A stretch of DNA of 64,000 bases from Novosphingobium guangzhouense (GCF_002896965.1 NZ_LYMM01000032.1:1-64000); one strand, 5' to 3'; positions 35,984 through 44,716 are shown, counted from the first letter of the stretch. Notes: generated by a model not told the origin, from the sequence alone. Numbers and translations: made by a program.

Positions 35984-37002
35984 TGAGCACGCCGCAGCCC
36001 CTTGTCGACCAGTTCCAGCGCAGGATCACGTACCTGCGGCTGTCGGTGACCGACCGCTGCGATCTGCGCTGTTCGTACTGCATGCCCGAACGCATGACCT
36101 TCCTGCCGCGCAAGGACGTGCTGACGCTGGACGAGATGCACGACCTTGCCCTTGGCTTCATCGCGCGGGGCATTACCAAGCTGCGGCTGACCGGCGGCGA
36201 ACCGCTGGTGCGGCGCGACATGATGGATCTGGTCCGCGCGCTTGGCCGTCGCATCGGGGCCGATGACGGGCAGGGTGGGCTGGAGGAGCTGACCCTCACC
36301 ACCAACGGCACGCACCTTGCCGAATTTGCGGACGATCTGCGCGCAGCGGGGATGAGGCGGATCAACGTTTCGCTCGATACGCTGGACCGTGATGCCTTTG
36401 CTCGGCTGACCCGGCGCGATTCGTTGTCGCAGGTGCTTGAAGGGCTGGCGGCTGCGAAAGCGGCGGGGCTGAGGGTCAAGCTCAACACCGTTGCGCTCAA
36501 GGGGATCAACGAGCACGAAATCGCGGACATCGTCGGCTGGGCGCATGGGCAGGGCTTCGAGGCGACGCTGATCGAGGTCATGCCGCTGGGCGAGGTGGAG
36601 GAAGACCGCTTCGACCATTACCTGCCGCTCAGCGCGGTGCAGGACGATCTGGCCCGGCGCTGGACCCTGATGCCCAGCGGGCACCGCACCGGCGGCCCGG
36701 CGCGCTACTGGGATGTGGCGCAAACCGGCGGGCGGCTGGGGCTGATCACGCCGCTGACCAACAATTTCTGCGAGGGCTGCAACCGCATTCGCGTTACCGC
36801 GACGGGGCAGCTCTATGCGTGCCTTGGCGGGAATGAGCGGGTGGACCTGCGCGCGGCGCTGCGTTCTGACGATCCGCAAGGCGCCTTGTCCGCTGCGCTG
36901 GACACGGCGATGCGGATCAAGCCCGCGCGCCACCACTTCGCGATCGATGCGCATGGGCAAGCGCCCGCGCTGGCGCGGCACATGTCGATGACGGGTGGGT
37001 GA
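35983..37002 (+). CDS. moaA: GTP 3',8-cyclase MoaA
   Basis: The 339-residue radical SAM enzyme makes the first molybdopterin intermediate from GTP. The SAM-type cluster is held by CDLRCSYC (Cys26, 30, 33); LTGGEPLVRRD follows. The second cluster is held by CEGCNRIRVTATGQLYACLG at the C-terminal part. It usually ends in GG; here the end is MTGGW/G-like (SMTGG), matching the family. It overlaps the upstream hypothetical gene and is followed by moaD and moaE. Confidence 0.97.
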   Translation: MSTPQPLVDQFQRRITYLRLSVTDRCDLRCSYCMPERMTFLPRKDVLTLDEMHDLALGFIARGITKLRLTGGEPLVRRDMMDLVRALGRRIGADDGQGGLEELTLTTNGTHLAEFADDLRAAGMRRINVSLDTLDRDAFARLTRRDSLSQVLEGLAAAKAAGLRVKLNTVALKGINEHEIADIVGWAHGQGFEATLIEVMPLGEVEEDRFDHYLPLSAVQDDLARRWTLMPSGHRTGGPARYWDVAQTGGRLGLITPLTNNFCEGCNRIRVTATGQLYACLGGNERVDLRAALRSDDPQGALSAALDTAMRIKPARHHFAIDAHGQAPALARHMSMTGG

Positions 37003-37003
37003 G

Positions 37004-37264
37004 ATGGCGGTAAAACTGGTGTTTCTTGGCCGGCTGGAAGAGCTGGCGGGGACCGACAGCGCCAGCCTTGATGCCGCAGACGGGCTGGGCTGGGCGGCGC
37101 TTCTGGCCCATCTGACCGAGCATTACGCCCCCGAACTGGCGCAGACCGTTGCCGGGGTCCGGGTGAAAGTGGCGCTCAACGGCGTGCTGATCGCGGACAA
37201 GGGCGGTATTGTGCTGGCCAACGGCGACGAACTGGCCTTCCTGCCGCCGGTATCGGGGGGCTGA
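37004..37264 (+). CDS. moaD: Molybdopterin synthase sulfur-carrier subunit MoaD
   Basis: The 86-residue ubiquitin-like protein ends in the required GG (PPVSGG), which is activated as a thiocarboxylate. The ATG at 37004, one base after the moaA stop, is the family start. It combines with MoaE to form molybdopterin synthase. Confidence 0.93.
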   Translation: MAVKLVFLGRLEELAGTDSASLDAADGLGWAALLAHLTEHYAPELAQTVAGVRVKVALNGVLIADKGGIVLANGDELAFLPPVSGG

Positions 37265-37265
37265 C

Positions 37266-37721
37266 ATGGCCGATGTCCGGCTGCTGACTGCGGCCTTCGA
37301 TCCGGCCGCGGAACTGAGCGCCTTTACCGCCGCCCACCCAGAAGCGGGAGGAATCGTCAGTTTTCTTGGCCAGGTGCGCGAGGGCGGGGGCGCGGGCGGC
37401 AGCTGCGAGGCGTTGGAACTGCGCCATTACGATCCGCTTACCCTGCCCGCGATGCGCGATCTGGCCGGGCAGGTATGCGCGCGCTGGACGCTCGACGGGC
37501 TGATGGTGATCCACCGCAGCGGCGTGATGCTGCCGACAGAGCCGATCGTGCTTGTCGCCGCTGCCGCCCGCCATCGGCGCGATGCCTTCGCGGCGGCAGA
37601 CTTCGCGATGGACCACCTCAAGAGCGAATCGTGGTTCTGGAAACGCGAGAAGAGCGGCGGCGAATGGCGCTGGATCGAACCGCGCGCGCAGGATTTCGAG
37701 GATATCGCGCGCTGGGGCTGA
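37266..37721 (+). CDS. moaE: Molybdopterin synthase catalytic subunit MoaE
   Basis: The 151-residue enzyme turns cyclic pyranopterin monophosphate into molybdopterin, using the MoaD sulfur. Motifs are GGIVSFLGQVRE, LELRHYDPLTLPAMRDL, HRSGVMLPTEPIVLVAAAARHRRDAFAAADFAMDHLKSESWFWKRE with the active-site lysine, and a closing basic block. It begins one base after the moaD stop. Confidence 0.95.
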   Translation: MADVRLLTAAFDPAAELSAFTAAHPEAGGIVSFLGQVREGGGAGGSCEALELRHYDPLTLPAMRDLAGQVCARWTLDGLMVIHRSGVMLPTEPIVLVAAAARHRRDAFAAADFAMDHLKSESWFWKREKSGGEWRWIEPRAQDFEDIARWG

Positions 37722-37817
37722 AGCCCCTGCCTCCACAATCTTCGCCGCATTTGACCCGCATCAACGAATCGTGACACGCACGGGCGCATATGCCGATCAC
37801 CCAAGGAGATCAGCATC

Positions 37818-38237
37818 ATGTCCCAGCGTCTTACCCGGCAGCAGCTTCAGGGTCTGGCTACGGTCACGGCCGTTCCCGCCCGCCACAAGGTCGATCGCAG
37901 CTTCGGGCTGCCGGCCGGCTTCTACATCGCCACCGTGGCGCTTTATCTGGCGTTCATCGCGGTTATGGCCGCGACGTTCATGAACCCGGAACTGGCGATC
38001 CCGATGGCCATCTTCGCAGGCTTCGTGGTGCTGGCCTTCGGGCTGGCCGGGTACTGGGTGAAGATGCAGCCCCATAACGATGCCGCCGCCCCCAGCTGGA
38101 GCGAGCTTGCCTCACGCGGTATCGACACTCTGAACGGAAGGCTCACGGCCAATCAGGCGGCCGTCCAGGTTCTCACGCTACCCGTGCTGATCCTGTGCTG
38201 GGGACTGGCGATCGCGGTCATCGTCGCCTTCACCTGA
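37818..38237 (+). CDS. Hypothetical membrane protein
   Basis: The 139-residue protein has three hydrophobic helices (FYIATVALYLAFIAVMAATFM, AIPMAIFAGFVVLAFGLAGYWV, and VLTLPVLILCWGLAIAVIVAFT), a soluble front (SQRLTRQQLQGLATVTAVPARHKVDRSFG) and a loop between helices two and three. It has a strong ribosome site (AAGGAGATCAGC). I cannot name a family. It stands alone on its strand, with moaE 96 bases upstream. Confidence 0.7.
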   Translation: MSQRLTRQQLQGLATVTAVPARHKVDRSFGLPAGFYIATVALYLAFIAVMAATFMNPELAIPMAIFAGFVVLAFGLAGYWVKMQPHNDAAAPSWSELASRGIDTLNGRLTANQAAVQVLTLPVLILCWGLAIAVIVAFT

Positions 38238-38294
38238 CGCCGGCTTGCCTGGGCCGGGGGGCTTTTCAGGCAGGTCACGTCGGAACGTTCGGGG

Positions 38295-38328
38295 AGTCCC
38301 ACCCTTCTGGCCGGGGGGTGGGACTTTT
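38295..38328. terminator. Terminator between convergent genes
   Basis: Ten-base arms AGTCCCACCC (38295-38304) and GGGTGGGACT (38316-38325) are followed by TTT. The hairpin is between the end of the three-helix protein and the end of the HPP gene on the other strand, so it can serve both. Confidence 0.75.
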
Positions 38329-38332
38329 CGCG

Positions 38333-38992
38333 TCAGGATGCCCGGCGCCGCAGCACCGCCTGCACGAAGGCGTCAAGGTCATCGACGTCCACGTCGAGCA
38401 CTTCGTCCCACTCTTCCAGCACCGCGATGACATGGTCACGCGTGGACTGGGGAACCGGAGCCGGAGGCGGAGGGGCGACATGCGGCCATGCGTGCCCGGT
38501 CAGGTTGTTGTAGATCCAGCCGAAGCTGCTCAGCACCAGCACGTTGGCGGCGATCGGGATCATCAGTGTGGCATCCCACGGCACTTGCCCGCCCGCGCCC
38601 AGCGCGCAGAGCAGGGCGCAGGCACCGCCTGGCGGATGCAGGCAGCGCGCAGCCGACATCGCGGCGATGGCAAGGCCCACCGCGATACTGCCCCCCAGCC
38701 ATGGATTGCCGATCAGGTGCCCGATGGAAATCCCGATCGCGGCCGAAAGCAGGTCTCCGCCGATCACCGACCACGGCTGCGCCAACGGGCTTGCCGGCAC
38801 GCAGAACACCAGCACCGCCGAAGCCCCGAGCGGCGCGACGAGGAACGGCAGCGCATGGGCTTGATGTCCGCTCAGCAGCGTCCATGTCGCAAAGCCGGAA
38901 AGCGCGATGCCCAATGCCGCGCCGATCGCGCCGCGCGCCCAGCCAAGACGGCCAAGGGCGTGAAGGCGCAGCGAATGAATGTGCCTGACCAT
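38333..38992 (-). CDS. HPP family membrane protein
   Basis: The protein has about five membrane helices and the HPP signature MSAARCLHPPGGACALLCALG. A cytoplasmic tail ends with APPPPAPVPQSTRDHVIAVLEEWDEVLDVDVDDLDAFVQAVLRRRAS, an acidic segment not seen in every family member. Some HPP proteins are involved in nitrite uptake, but the role here is unknown. The ATG at 38992 is chosen; a start at 39088 would add 32 residues that look non-coding. Confidence 0.85.
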   Translation of the reverse strand: MVRHIHSLRLHALGRLGWARGAIGAALGIALSGFATWTLLSGHQAHALPFLVAPLGASAVLVFCVPASPLAQPWSVIGGDLLSAAIGISIGHLIGNPWLGGSIAVGLAIAAMSAARCLHPPGGACALLCALGAGGQVPWDATLMIPIAANVLVLSSFGWIYNNLTGHAWPHVAPPPPAPVPQSTRDHVIAVLEEWDEVLDVDVDDLDAFVQAVLRRRAS

Positions 38993-39160
38993 GGCGGCGC
39001 TATGGCGCAGCCGACCGCGTGTGACGAGCCCGGATTTGCCTTGGGCTGCGATAGCCGCGCTATCCCGGCTTCTCTCGAAAATGCCCATCCGGGGATTTTC
39101 GGAGCGGCACCGGCCCCCGCCCCCACCATATTAGCCTGCGGCGAATTTGCAGTCGCTCGA

Positions 39161-39493
39161 TCAGAACTTCAGTTTGTAGCGCACCATTGCCCGGTTGCTG
39201 ACCTGGCCGCCGCCAAGCGTCGCTGCCTCCAGATCGACCCCGATGGTTTCGTTTTCGCTTAGCCCCAGTTGCGCGCGAGGCAGGCCCTCTGCCGTTTCAT
39301 ACGTATCGGGAAGCGGGCGCATCCGCTCTTTTTCCGGATTGGTCGCGCAGACGACGATCTCTCCGGGGCGGCCCACCGGACAGCGTGGTTTGATGGCGCG
39401 CAGGTCCACGCCTTCATCCTGCGGCATCTGCGCCAGATCGAACAGCGGCGCTGCCATGGCGGGCGGTTCGGGAGGCAGGTCGGCGATCGGCAT
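39161..39493 (-). CDS. Conserved hypothetical protein
   Basis: This 110-residue protein has a Pro-rich front, then the pattern CPVGRPGEIVVCATNPEKERMRPLPDTYETAEGLPRAQ and a closing YKLKF. I recall similar proteins in sphingomonads but cannot assign a function. There is no signal peptide in this frame and an in-frame stop occurs eight codons upstream of the ATG. It lies after two hairpins from the nitroreductase. Confidence 0.65.
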   Translation of the reverse strand: MPIADLPPEPPAMAAPLFDLAQMPQDEGVDLRAIKPRCPVGRPGEIVVCATNPEKERMRPLPDTYETAEGLPRAQLGLSENETIGVDLEAATLGGGQVSNRAMVRYKLKF

Positions 39494-39549
39494 GAACGGC
39501 AGGAGGCCACGGGATCAAGGCGATTTCAGGGCAGGTCGCGCAGCAGAAA

Positions 39550-39615
39550 GCCCGGACCTCCATTGGGAGGACCGGGCCGATGGGCGCCCGCGCTTGAAGG
39601 GGGGCGTGCGGGCGC
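39550..39615 (-). terminator. Two hairpins downstream of the nitroreductase
   Basis: On the minus strand the first hairpin pairs GGCGCCCGCGC (39583-39593) with the region ending at 39615. The second has 12-base arms at 39550-39561 and 39566-39577 around an ATTG loop with one mismatch, followed by TTTCT. The second looks like the actual terminator of the nitroreductase. Confidence 0.65.
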
Positions 39616-39623
39616 CGAAACGA

Positions 39624-40202
39624 TCAGGCGAACTTGCCGGCCTTGGCGATTTCAGCCAGCGGCTTGCGATCGCTGGCGACTTCGCGCGATTGCAGGAAGT
39701 CGGGCAGGACCGACTTGTCGCCCTGCTTGCCGATGGCGAAGGCGGCTTCAAGGCGGTGGTCGGCGGGGATGCCCAGCGCGGCTTCGGCTTCACCGAACTT
39801 CAGGCCGGTCATGCCGTGGGTGTGGTAGCCCAGCGCCTGCGCCTGAATGGCGGCGAGCACCCAGGCCGCGCCGGCATCGAAGCTGTGGCTGTGGTTGTCG
39901 GAGTTGCCCTTTTCCGAACGCATGTACTTATCGGAAACGACGTAGACGATCGCCGAGGCTTCCTTGGCCCAGCCCGCGTTGAAGTCGATCAGGCCCGACA
40001 GGAACAGATCCCAGTTCGCATCGCCCTTCTTCGCGTAGAGGAAGGTCCAGGGCTGCACGTTGTAGGCCGAAGGCGCCCAGCCACCGGCTTCGAGGATCGC
40101 GTCGAGGTCTTCCTGCGGCATCTCGCTGCCGTCGAAGGCGCGCGGGCTCCAGCGGTCGACGATGAGCTTCTCGATCTTGGGATTGGCGATACGTCCGGTC
40201 AT
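39624..40202 (-). CDS. Nitroreductase family protein
   Basis: The 192-residue FMN enzyme has the nitroreductase front (VDRWSPRAFDGSEMPQEDLDAILEAGGWAPSAYNVQPW), a middle DAGAAWVLAAIQAQALGYHTH and the closing basic block DRKPLAEIAKAG. It reduces nitro or quinone compounds with NAD(P)H. It is transcribed with the pirin gene (96 bases upstream, same strand), which fits a response to quinones or electrophiles. Confidence 0.9.
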   Translation of the reverse strand: MTGRIANPKIEKLIVDRWSPRAFDGSEMPQEDLDAILEAGGWAPSAYNVQPWTFLYAKKGDANWDLFLSGLIDFNAGWAKEASAIVYVVSDKYMRSEKGNSDNHSHSFDAGAAWVLAAIQAQALGYHTHGMTGLKFGEAEAALGIPADHRLEAAFAIGKQGDKSVLPDFLQSREVASDRKPLAEIAKAGKFA

Positions 40203-40298
40203 CGAAATCTATCCTTGTCTGCTTTGAGTATGGGAGAATGCGCAAGCAGGAGGGCGATCCGCCGAACGAATCGGGACGAACCGCCCTCCCGCGCTATG

Positions 40299-40997
40299 TC
40301 AGGCTGCGTCCACCAGCACCAGTTCCGCGTCTTCAAGTGCGGTCACGGTGATGGTGTCGATCCCGGTGATGGCCACGCCGTCACGAGCCTTTGCCTCCAC
40401 GTCACCGACGCGGATGCGGCCGGTGGCGGCGACGAGGTAGCTGTGGCGCGCGGCGTCGGTGGCATAAGTCACCGTGTCACCCGCCTTCACCGTTGCCCCC
40501 AGCACGCGGGCCTCGGCGTTGATGTGCAGCGCATCGTCGTCTCCGGCGATGCCGCTTGCCAGCGTCACGAACTGGCCCGCGCGGTCCTCCTTCGGGAAGG
40601 GACGCGCGCCCCAGCTCGGCTGCTCGCCGCGACGGTCGGGGATGATCCAGATCTGGAACAGCGTCGTTTCCTCGTCTTCCAGATTATATTCCGAATGCTG
40701 GATGCCGGTGCCCGCGCTCATCACCTGAACGTCGCCGGCGCCAGTCTTGCCGGTGTTGCCCAGACTGTCCTTGTGCGTGATCGCGCCGGTGCGGACGTAA
40801 GTGATGATCTCCATGTCGCGGTGGGGGTGCGGGGGGAAGCCGGTCCTGGCGGCGATGGTGTCATCGTTCCAGACCCGCAGGCGCCCCCAGTTGGTGCGCG
40901 CCGGATCGTGATAGTCGGCGAAGGAGAAGTGGTGGTGGGCGTCGAGCCATCCGTGATTGGCGGCGCCGATGCTCTCGAAGGGACGCAGTTCGATCAT
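40299..40997 (-). CDS. Pirin family (YhaK-like) protein
   Basis: The 232-residue bicupin has the pirin front FSFADYHDPARTNWGRLRVWNDDTI, the metal-binding GFPPHPHRDMEIITYVRTGAITHKDSLGN and MSAGTGIQHSEYNLEDEETTLFQIWI. Such proteins act as quercetin dioxygenases or redox sensors. It diverges from the LysR gene with a 115-base gap that contains a candidate operator. Confidence 0.93.
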   Translation of the reverse strand: MIELRPFESIGAANHGWLDAHHHFSFADYHDPARTNWGRLRVWNDDTIAARTGFPPHPHRDMEIITYVRTGAITHKDSLGNTGKTGAGDVQVMSAGTGIQHSEYNLEDEETTLFQIWIIPDRRGEQPSWGARPFPKEDRAGQFVTLASGIAGDDDALHINAEARVLGATVKAGDTVTYATDAARHSYLVAATGRIRVGDVEAKARDGVAITGIDTITVTALEDAELVLVDAA

Positions 40998-41081
40998 GGG
41001 ACACTCCTTTGTATGCGTTAGGTGCCGTTGAGGCCCTGTTGAGTGCCGTATAAGGCTTGCGTGCCTATCGCGAAATTGTGA

Positions 41082-41097
41082 TAAACTCGGCTGAGTT
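41082..41097. promoter_or_regulatory. Candidate LysR operator
   Basis: A perfect dyad AACTC-GGCT-GAGTT covers 41084-41097, and a T-N11-A (T at 41082, A at 41094) falls across it, the usual LysR motif. It is 15 bases upstream of the LysR start and 84 bases upstream of the pirin start. It probably mediates autoregulation and control of the divergent pirin-nitroreductase pair; binding is inferred. Confidence 0.55.
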
Positions 41098-41112
41098 ATT
41101 CAGGAAAGTTGA

Positions 41113-42027
41113 ATGGTCGACGTTGTCCCACCCAGTCTCGATCACTTGCGCTGCTTTCTGGCGGTGGTGGAAGAGGGCAGTTTCAATGCAGCCGCCAGGC
41201 GACTTGGCCGTGCGATTTCAGTGGTCAGCTATGCGATCGCGCAGCTTGAAAGCCAGCTCGACGTGCGCCTTTTCGACCGCGAAGGCTCTCGCCGCCCGCA
41301 ACTGACCGAGGCCGGGCGGGCCCTGCTGTCCGAAGCGCACGCGATATCGGACGACGTCGATGCCCTGCTCGCCAAAGTGCGCAGCCTGCGGCAGGGGCTT
41401 GAGGCGGAACTGTCGCTGGCGGTGGACGTGATGGTTCCCGGCCACGTGCTTGCCCGCCTTCTGCGCGATTTTCAGGCGCGTTTTCCGACGGTTCCGCTAC
41501 GTCTGCATATAGAGGCGCTGGGCGCTGTGGCGGCGCTGGTGCTGGATGGCCGCGCTACGCTGGGCATCGCAGGCCCTGATATCATGGACCTTGCCGAGAT
41601 CGAGCGCGAGACGATCGGCTCTGTCGAGATGGTCCCCGTGGCCGCCCCGGACCACGCGCTGGCGAAGCTGGACCGGATCGCACCGGGAGAAACGCGCAAG
41701 CACTTGCAACTGGTCCTGACCGATCGCTCGCCACTGACCGAGGGGCGCGATTTCTCGGTGTTCAGCCCGCGTTCCTGGCGGCTGGCAGACCTTGGCGCCA
41801 AGCATGCGCTGTTGAAGGAGGGTATCGGCTGGGGCTCCATGCCGCGCCATGCGGTGAAGGCAGACCTTGAGGCGGGCGCGCTGGTGGAACTGCAACTGCC
41901 TGAACGATCGGCGCTGGATTATGCGCTTGTAGCCCTGTGGCGCAAGGATAGTCGCCCCGGTCCGGCAGCAGTCTGGGTGCTTGACGAGATGCGCGAACGC
42001 CTTGCGAAGTGCCCTTCGACGAAGTGA
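41113..42027 (+). CDS. LysR-family transcriptional regulator
   Basis: The 304-residue regulator has a helix-turn-helix (LDHLRCFLAVVEEGSFNAAARRLGRAISVVSYAIAQLESQLDVRLFDRE) and an effector-binding domain (about residues 90-300). It diverges from the pirin gene, as many LysR regulators do from their targets, and a dyad lies just upstream. The inducer cannot be read from the sequence. Confidence 0.94.
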   Translation: MVDVVPPSLDHLRCFLAVVEEGSFNAAARRLGRAISVVSYAIAQLESQLDVRLFDREGSRRPQLTEAGRALLSEAHAISDDVDALLAKVRSLRQGLEAELSLAVDVMVPGHVLARLLRDFQARFPTVPLRLHIEALGAVAALVLDGRATLGIAGPDIMDLAEIERETIGSVEMVPVAAPDHALAKLDRIAPGETRKHLQLVLTDRSPLTEGRDFSVFSPRSWRLADLGAKHALLKEGIGWGSMPRHAVKADLEAGALVELQLPERSALDYALVALWRKDSRPGPAAVWVLDEMRERLAKCPSTK

Positions 42028-42067
42028 GGGTCTTGCCGCGCCGTTCGGCGTGCTCCACTTAAAGCGC

Positions 42068-42817
42068 ATGACCGCTACCCGCCTGTTCGATCGCGCCGTG
42101 ATCCGGCTGTCGCCCCGCCCCGATTCGGGGGAGAATGTCGTCGATTTCCTTCAGGGATTGGTGACGTCCGATGTCGCCGGAACCCTGCCGGTCTGGGCCG
42201 GATTGCTGACGCCCCAAGGCAAGGCCCTGTTCGATTTCATCGTCTGGCCGGGCGGGGAAGGGCTTCTGCTCGATTGCGAGGCTGAGGCTGCCGATGCGCT
42301 GGTGAAGCGCCTGTCGATGTACCGGCTGCGCAAGGCGATCGATATCGTGCGCGATGACCGGCTTGCCGTGCACTGGCGGCCGCATGTCGGAGATGGCGCG
42401 GCGCCGGACCCGCGCCTTCACGCGCTTGGCGAACGCTGGGTTGCTGTTGTCGATGACACCGATCCGGCCGAGGCGGAGACGGGCGCGGACGCGGCATGGC
42501 GCGCGCATCGGCTGGCGCTGCGGGTGCCAGAAGGCCGTGCGGAACTGGGCGACGGGGAGACGCTATGGCTGGAATGCAATGCCGCGGATCTCAACGGCGT
42601 CAGCTTTACCAAGGGCTGCTACGTGGGGCAGGAAAATACTGCCCGCATGAACTGGCGGCAGAAGGTCAACCGCCGGCTTGTGGTGGTGCCGCTGGACCGA
42701 TCGGACGAGAAGCGTCGCCGCGCCGCCTACCCCGAACTGGGGCTGGCGATCGACCACCTGCGGGTGGACGATATTCCGGCAGACGTGATGCCAAGCTGGA
42801 TCGCTGCCGAAGCCTGA
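42068..42817 (+). CDS. ygfZ: Folate-binding protein YgfZ
   Basis: The 249-residue protein of the GcvT fold has the signature KGCYVGQENTARM near residue 185 and a front with FLQGLVTSDVAGTLPVWAGLLTPQGKALFDFIVW. It binds tetrahydrofolate and helps repair or assemble iron-sulfur clusters. The ATG at 42068 begins the family pattern. It ends 23 bases from the GNAT gene on the other strand. Confidence 0.93.
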   Translation: MTATRLFDRAVIRLSPRPDSGENVVDFLQGLVTSDVAGTLPVWAGLLTPQGKALFDFIVWPGGEGLLLDCEAEAADALVKRLSMYRLRKAIDIVRDDRLAVHWRPHVGDGAAPDPRLHALGERWVAVVDDTDPAEAETGADAAWRAHRLALRVPEGRAELGDGETLWLECNAADLNGVSFTKGCYVGQENTARMNWRQKVNRRLVVVPLDRSDEKRRRAAYPELGLAIDHLRVDDIPADVMPSWIAAEA

Positions 42818-42839
42818 GGCTGCAGCCGGAGAGCCCCTT

Positions 42840-43403
42840 TCAGGCGGCTCCGGCCATTTCCATGCTTGGGTTGATGCGCCGGCCAAGGTCCGCCACATAG
42901 ATATGCGCCGGATGCTCCATGGCCCGTGATGCACTGTAGCGCGACCGCACTTGGCCGGTATCGTGGAAGCCGGCGCTTTCCAGCACCTGATGCGTACCAC
43001 GGCTGTCGGCAAAATGGCTGGCGATGACGCGCAAGTGGCCAAGCGATCGGGCCTGGTTCACCACGGCGCGCAATGCCTCACCGGCAAAGCCGTTCCCTCG
43101 GAACCGGGGTACGATCCAGTAGCCGACCTCGATCTCTCCAGATCCCCTTGCGTTGTCGCTCAGCCCCAGCCCTATGCTTCCGACCAGTTGCGGCCCGCCG
43201 GGCGCGCGCAGATACATGAAGAAATGGGGCAGGCGCGGATCACGCGGCCGTTCCAGATAGATGCGCAGTTCTTCCGTCGTGCGAGGCAGCGGTGCCACCC
43301 CAACGGTGCGCTGGACGTCATGATCGGACAAGGCTTCGACAAGATCGTCGAAGTCCTCCGGCCATGCCGGTCTTAGAAATAACCTCTCCGTGCGGACGAA
43401 CAT
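42840..43403 (-). CDS. GNAT acetyltransferase
   Basis: The 187-residue enzyme has the GNAT pattern: MFVRTERLFLRPAWPEDFDDLVEALSDHDVQRT at the front, the acetyl-CoA site GYWIVPRFRGNGFAGEALRAVVNQA and LRVIASHFADSRGTHQVLESAGFHDTG. The family with RimJ/RimL-like features acetylates N-termini or small amines. A second gene with a similar front lies about 200 bases upstream. The 200-base gap between them holds no gene I can see. Confidence 0.9.
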   Translation of the reverse strand: MFVRTERLFLRPAWPEDFDDLVEALSDHDVQRTVGVAPLPRTTEELRIYLERPRDPRLPHFFMYLRAPGGPQLVGSIGLGLSDNARGSGEIEVGYWIVPRFRGNGFAGEALRAVVNQARSLGHLRVIASHFADSRGTHQVLESAGFHDTGQVRSRYSASRAMEHPAHIYVADLGRRINPSMEMAGAA

Positions 43404-43603
43404 TCCACGGTTCTCCGTCGTGCTAGTGCCCTGCGAATCGGATCATGCACGTAACCGACACCAGATGCACGAAGTTTGGTGCGAATCCCTTGCAATTGAC
43501 GACGAAATTGTCGCAGCCGCCGGTTAAGCGGATATGAGTAGGGCACCAAGGGATTGCCCCTAGCGCCGTACTCAAAGGTTAATGTGGCAGGGCGGCTGGT
43601 GCT

Positions 43604-44164
43604 TCAGGCCGCGCGTCGGCGGTTCATTGAATCGTCGCCGCCGCAATCAGCCGGGCTTTCGAACACGATTTCATGTTCGCGCGAGGGGCTGGCATAGCCA
43701 CGCGCCTGGCTGAAACGTTCCGCAACGCGGCCGGTACGACGGAAGCCGACCTTGTCGAGCACGCGACCCGATGCGGCGTTGTCGACGAAGTGGTGCGCCA
43801 CGACACGATCATGGCCCAGTGCGCGGGTCAGCGACAGCAATGCGCGCGTGGCTTCGGTGGCATAGCCACGGCCCTGCTCGCCGGGGGTAATCCAGTAGCC
43901 AAGGTTCACTTCGCCACCGAGCATGGACAGCCCGCAGCCGCCGACGATCTGTGAACCCTGCGCACCCGGCGCGGTGACGAGGAAGCTGGGCAGGCGATGA
44001 TCCTGCGTCTTTTCGATGAAGGCCCGCGCGTCTTCGGCGGTGTAAGGCCAGGGCACGCGGGCAAGGTTGCGCACGACCGCTTCATGGCCGATCCGGACCA
44101 GCAGTTCGTCGCGGTCCTCCGGCCAGGCAGGGCGCAGGAACAGCCTTTCGCTGCGAATGAACAT
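43604..44164 (-). CDS. GNAT acetyltransferase, paralogue of the neighbour
   Basis: The 186-residue enzyme begins MFIRSERLFLRPAWPEDRDELLVRIGHEAVVRNLARVPWPYT, very like its neighbour over the first 20 residues. The acetyl-CoA block is GYWITPGEQGRGYATEATRALLSLTRALG. The start at 44164 is the paralogue's start; the longer frame to 44212 is unlikely. Substrate is unknown. It probably arose from the neighbour by duplication and has diverged in the rest. Confidence 0.9.
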   Translation of the reverse strand: MFIRSERLFLRPAWPEDRDELLVRIGHEAVVRNLARVPWPYTAEDARAFIEKTQDHRLPSFLVTAPGAQGSQIVGGCGLSMLGGEVNLGYWITPGEQGRGYATEATRALLSLTRALGHDRVVAHHFVDNAASGRVLDKVGFRRTGRVAERFSQARGYASPSREHEIVFESPADCGGDDSMNRRRAA

Positions 44165-44381
44165 ATTCGTTACTCCAACCCCCGGCGCGCGCATAGCGCA
44201 CCGGCGTGACACTGCAATTACGTGCCCGGTTACAAGGCTGTAATCGCAACAGATCCGAGAGGGACGCGCGCCATCGCCGTCGCACCGCTGCGGTGCAACC
44301 CAAGGTCGTCGTGTCGGTTCCCGGACACGCTGGAGGGAGATACGAAAAGAGGGAGACGGGCGGGGCCCTCTCCCTCATTCT

Positions 44382-44429
44382 GCCGATTCTAGCTGGAGAA
44401 TCGGCGGGGCCATCCCGTCAGGATGGCCC
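44382..44429 (-). terminator. Tandem hairpins downstream of rpmA
   Basis: Two perfect hairpins follow the rpmA stop: GGGCCATCC (44407-44415) with GGATGGCCC (44421-44429), and GCCGATTCT (44382-44390) with AGAATCGGC (44397-44405). No strong U-run follows. They probably end or protect the rplU-rpmA transcript. The remaining ~217 bases toward the GNAT gene show no gene. Confidence 0.7.
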
Positions 44430-44446
44430 TTACAGAGACCATCCGA

Positions 44447-44716
44447 TTACTCGGCGGCTTCCGCCATTACGTCTACCGAGACGTACTTGCGGCCCTGCTT
44501 GCCATCGTGGAAGCGCACGCGGCCTTCCGTGAGAGCGAAGAGGGTGTGGTCCTTGCCAAGGCCGACGTTCACGCCCGGGTACACGCGGGTGCCGCGCTGG
44601 CGAACGATGATGTTGCCGCCGATCACTTCCTGACCGCCGAACTTCTTCACGCCGAGGCGGCGGCCTGCTGAGTCGCGACCGTTACGCGACGAACCGCCTG
44701 CTTTCTTATGTGCCAT
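44447..44716 (-). CDS. rpmA: 50S ribosomal protein L27
   Basis: The 89-residue protein begins [29 protein letters not shown], the bL27 signature, and has [28 protein letters not shown]. It sits at the peptidyl-transferase centre of the 50S subunit. It follows rplU by 24 bases, the standard order. Confidence 0.99.
   Translation of the reverse strand: MAHKKAGGSSRNGRDSAGRRLGVKKFGGQEVIGGNIIVRQRGTRVYPGVNVGLGKDHTLFALTEGRVRFHDGKQGRKYVSVDVMAEAAE

Noticed and set aside
43404..43603. A tRNA or small RNA gene between the two GNAT genes
   Set aside because: No cloverleaf, TTCGA arm or strong terminator could be found.
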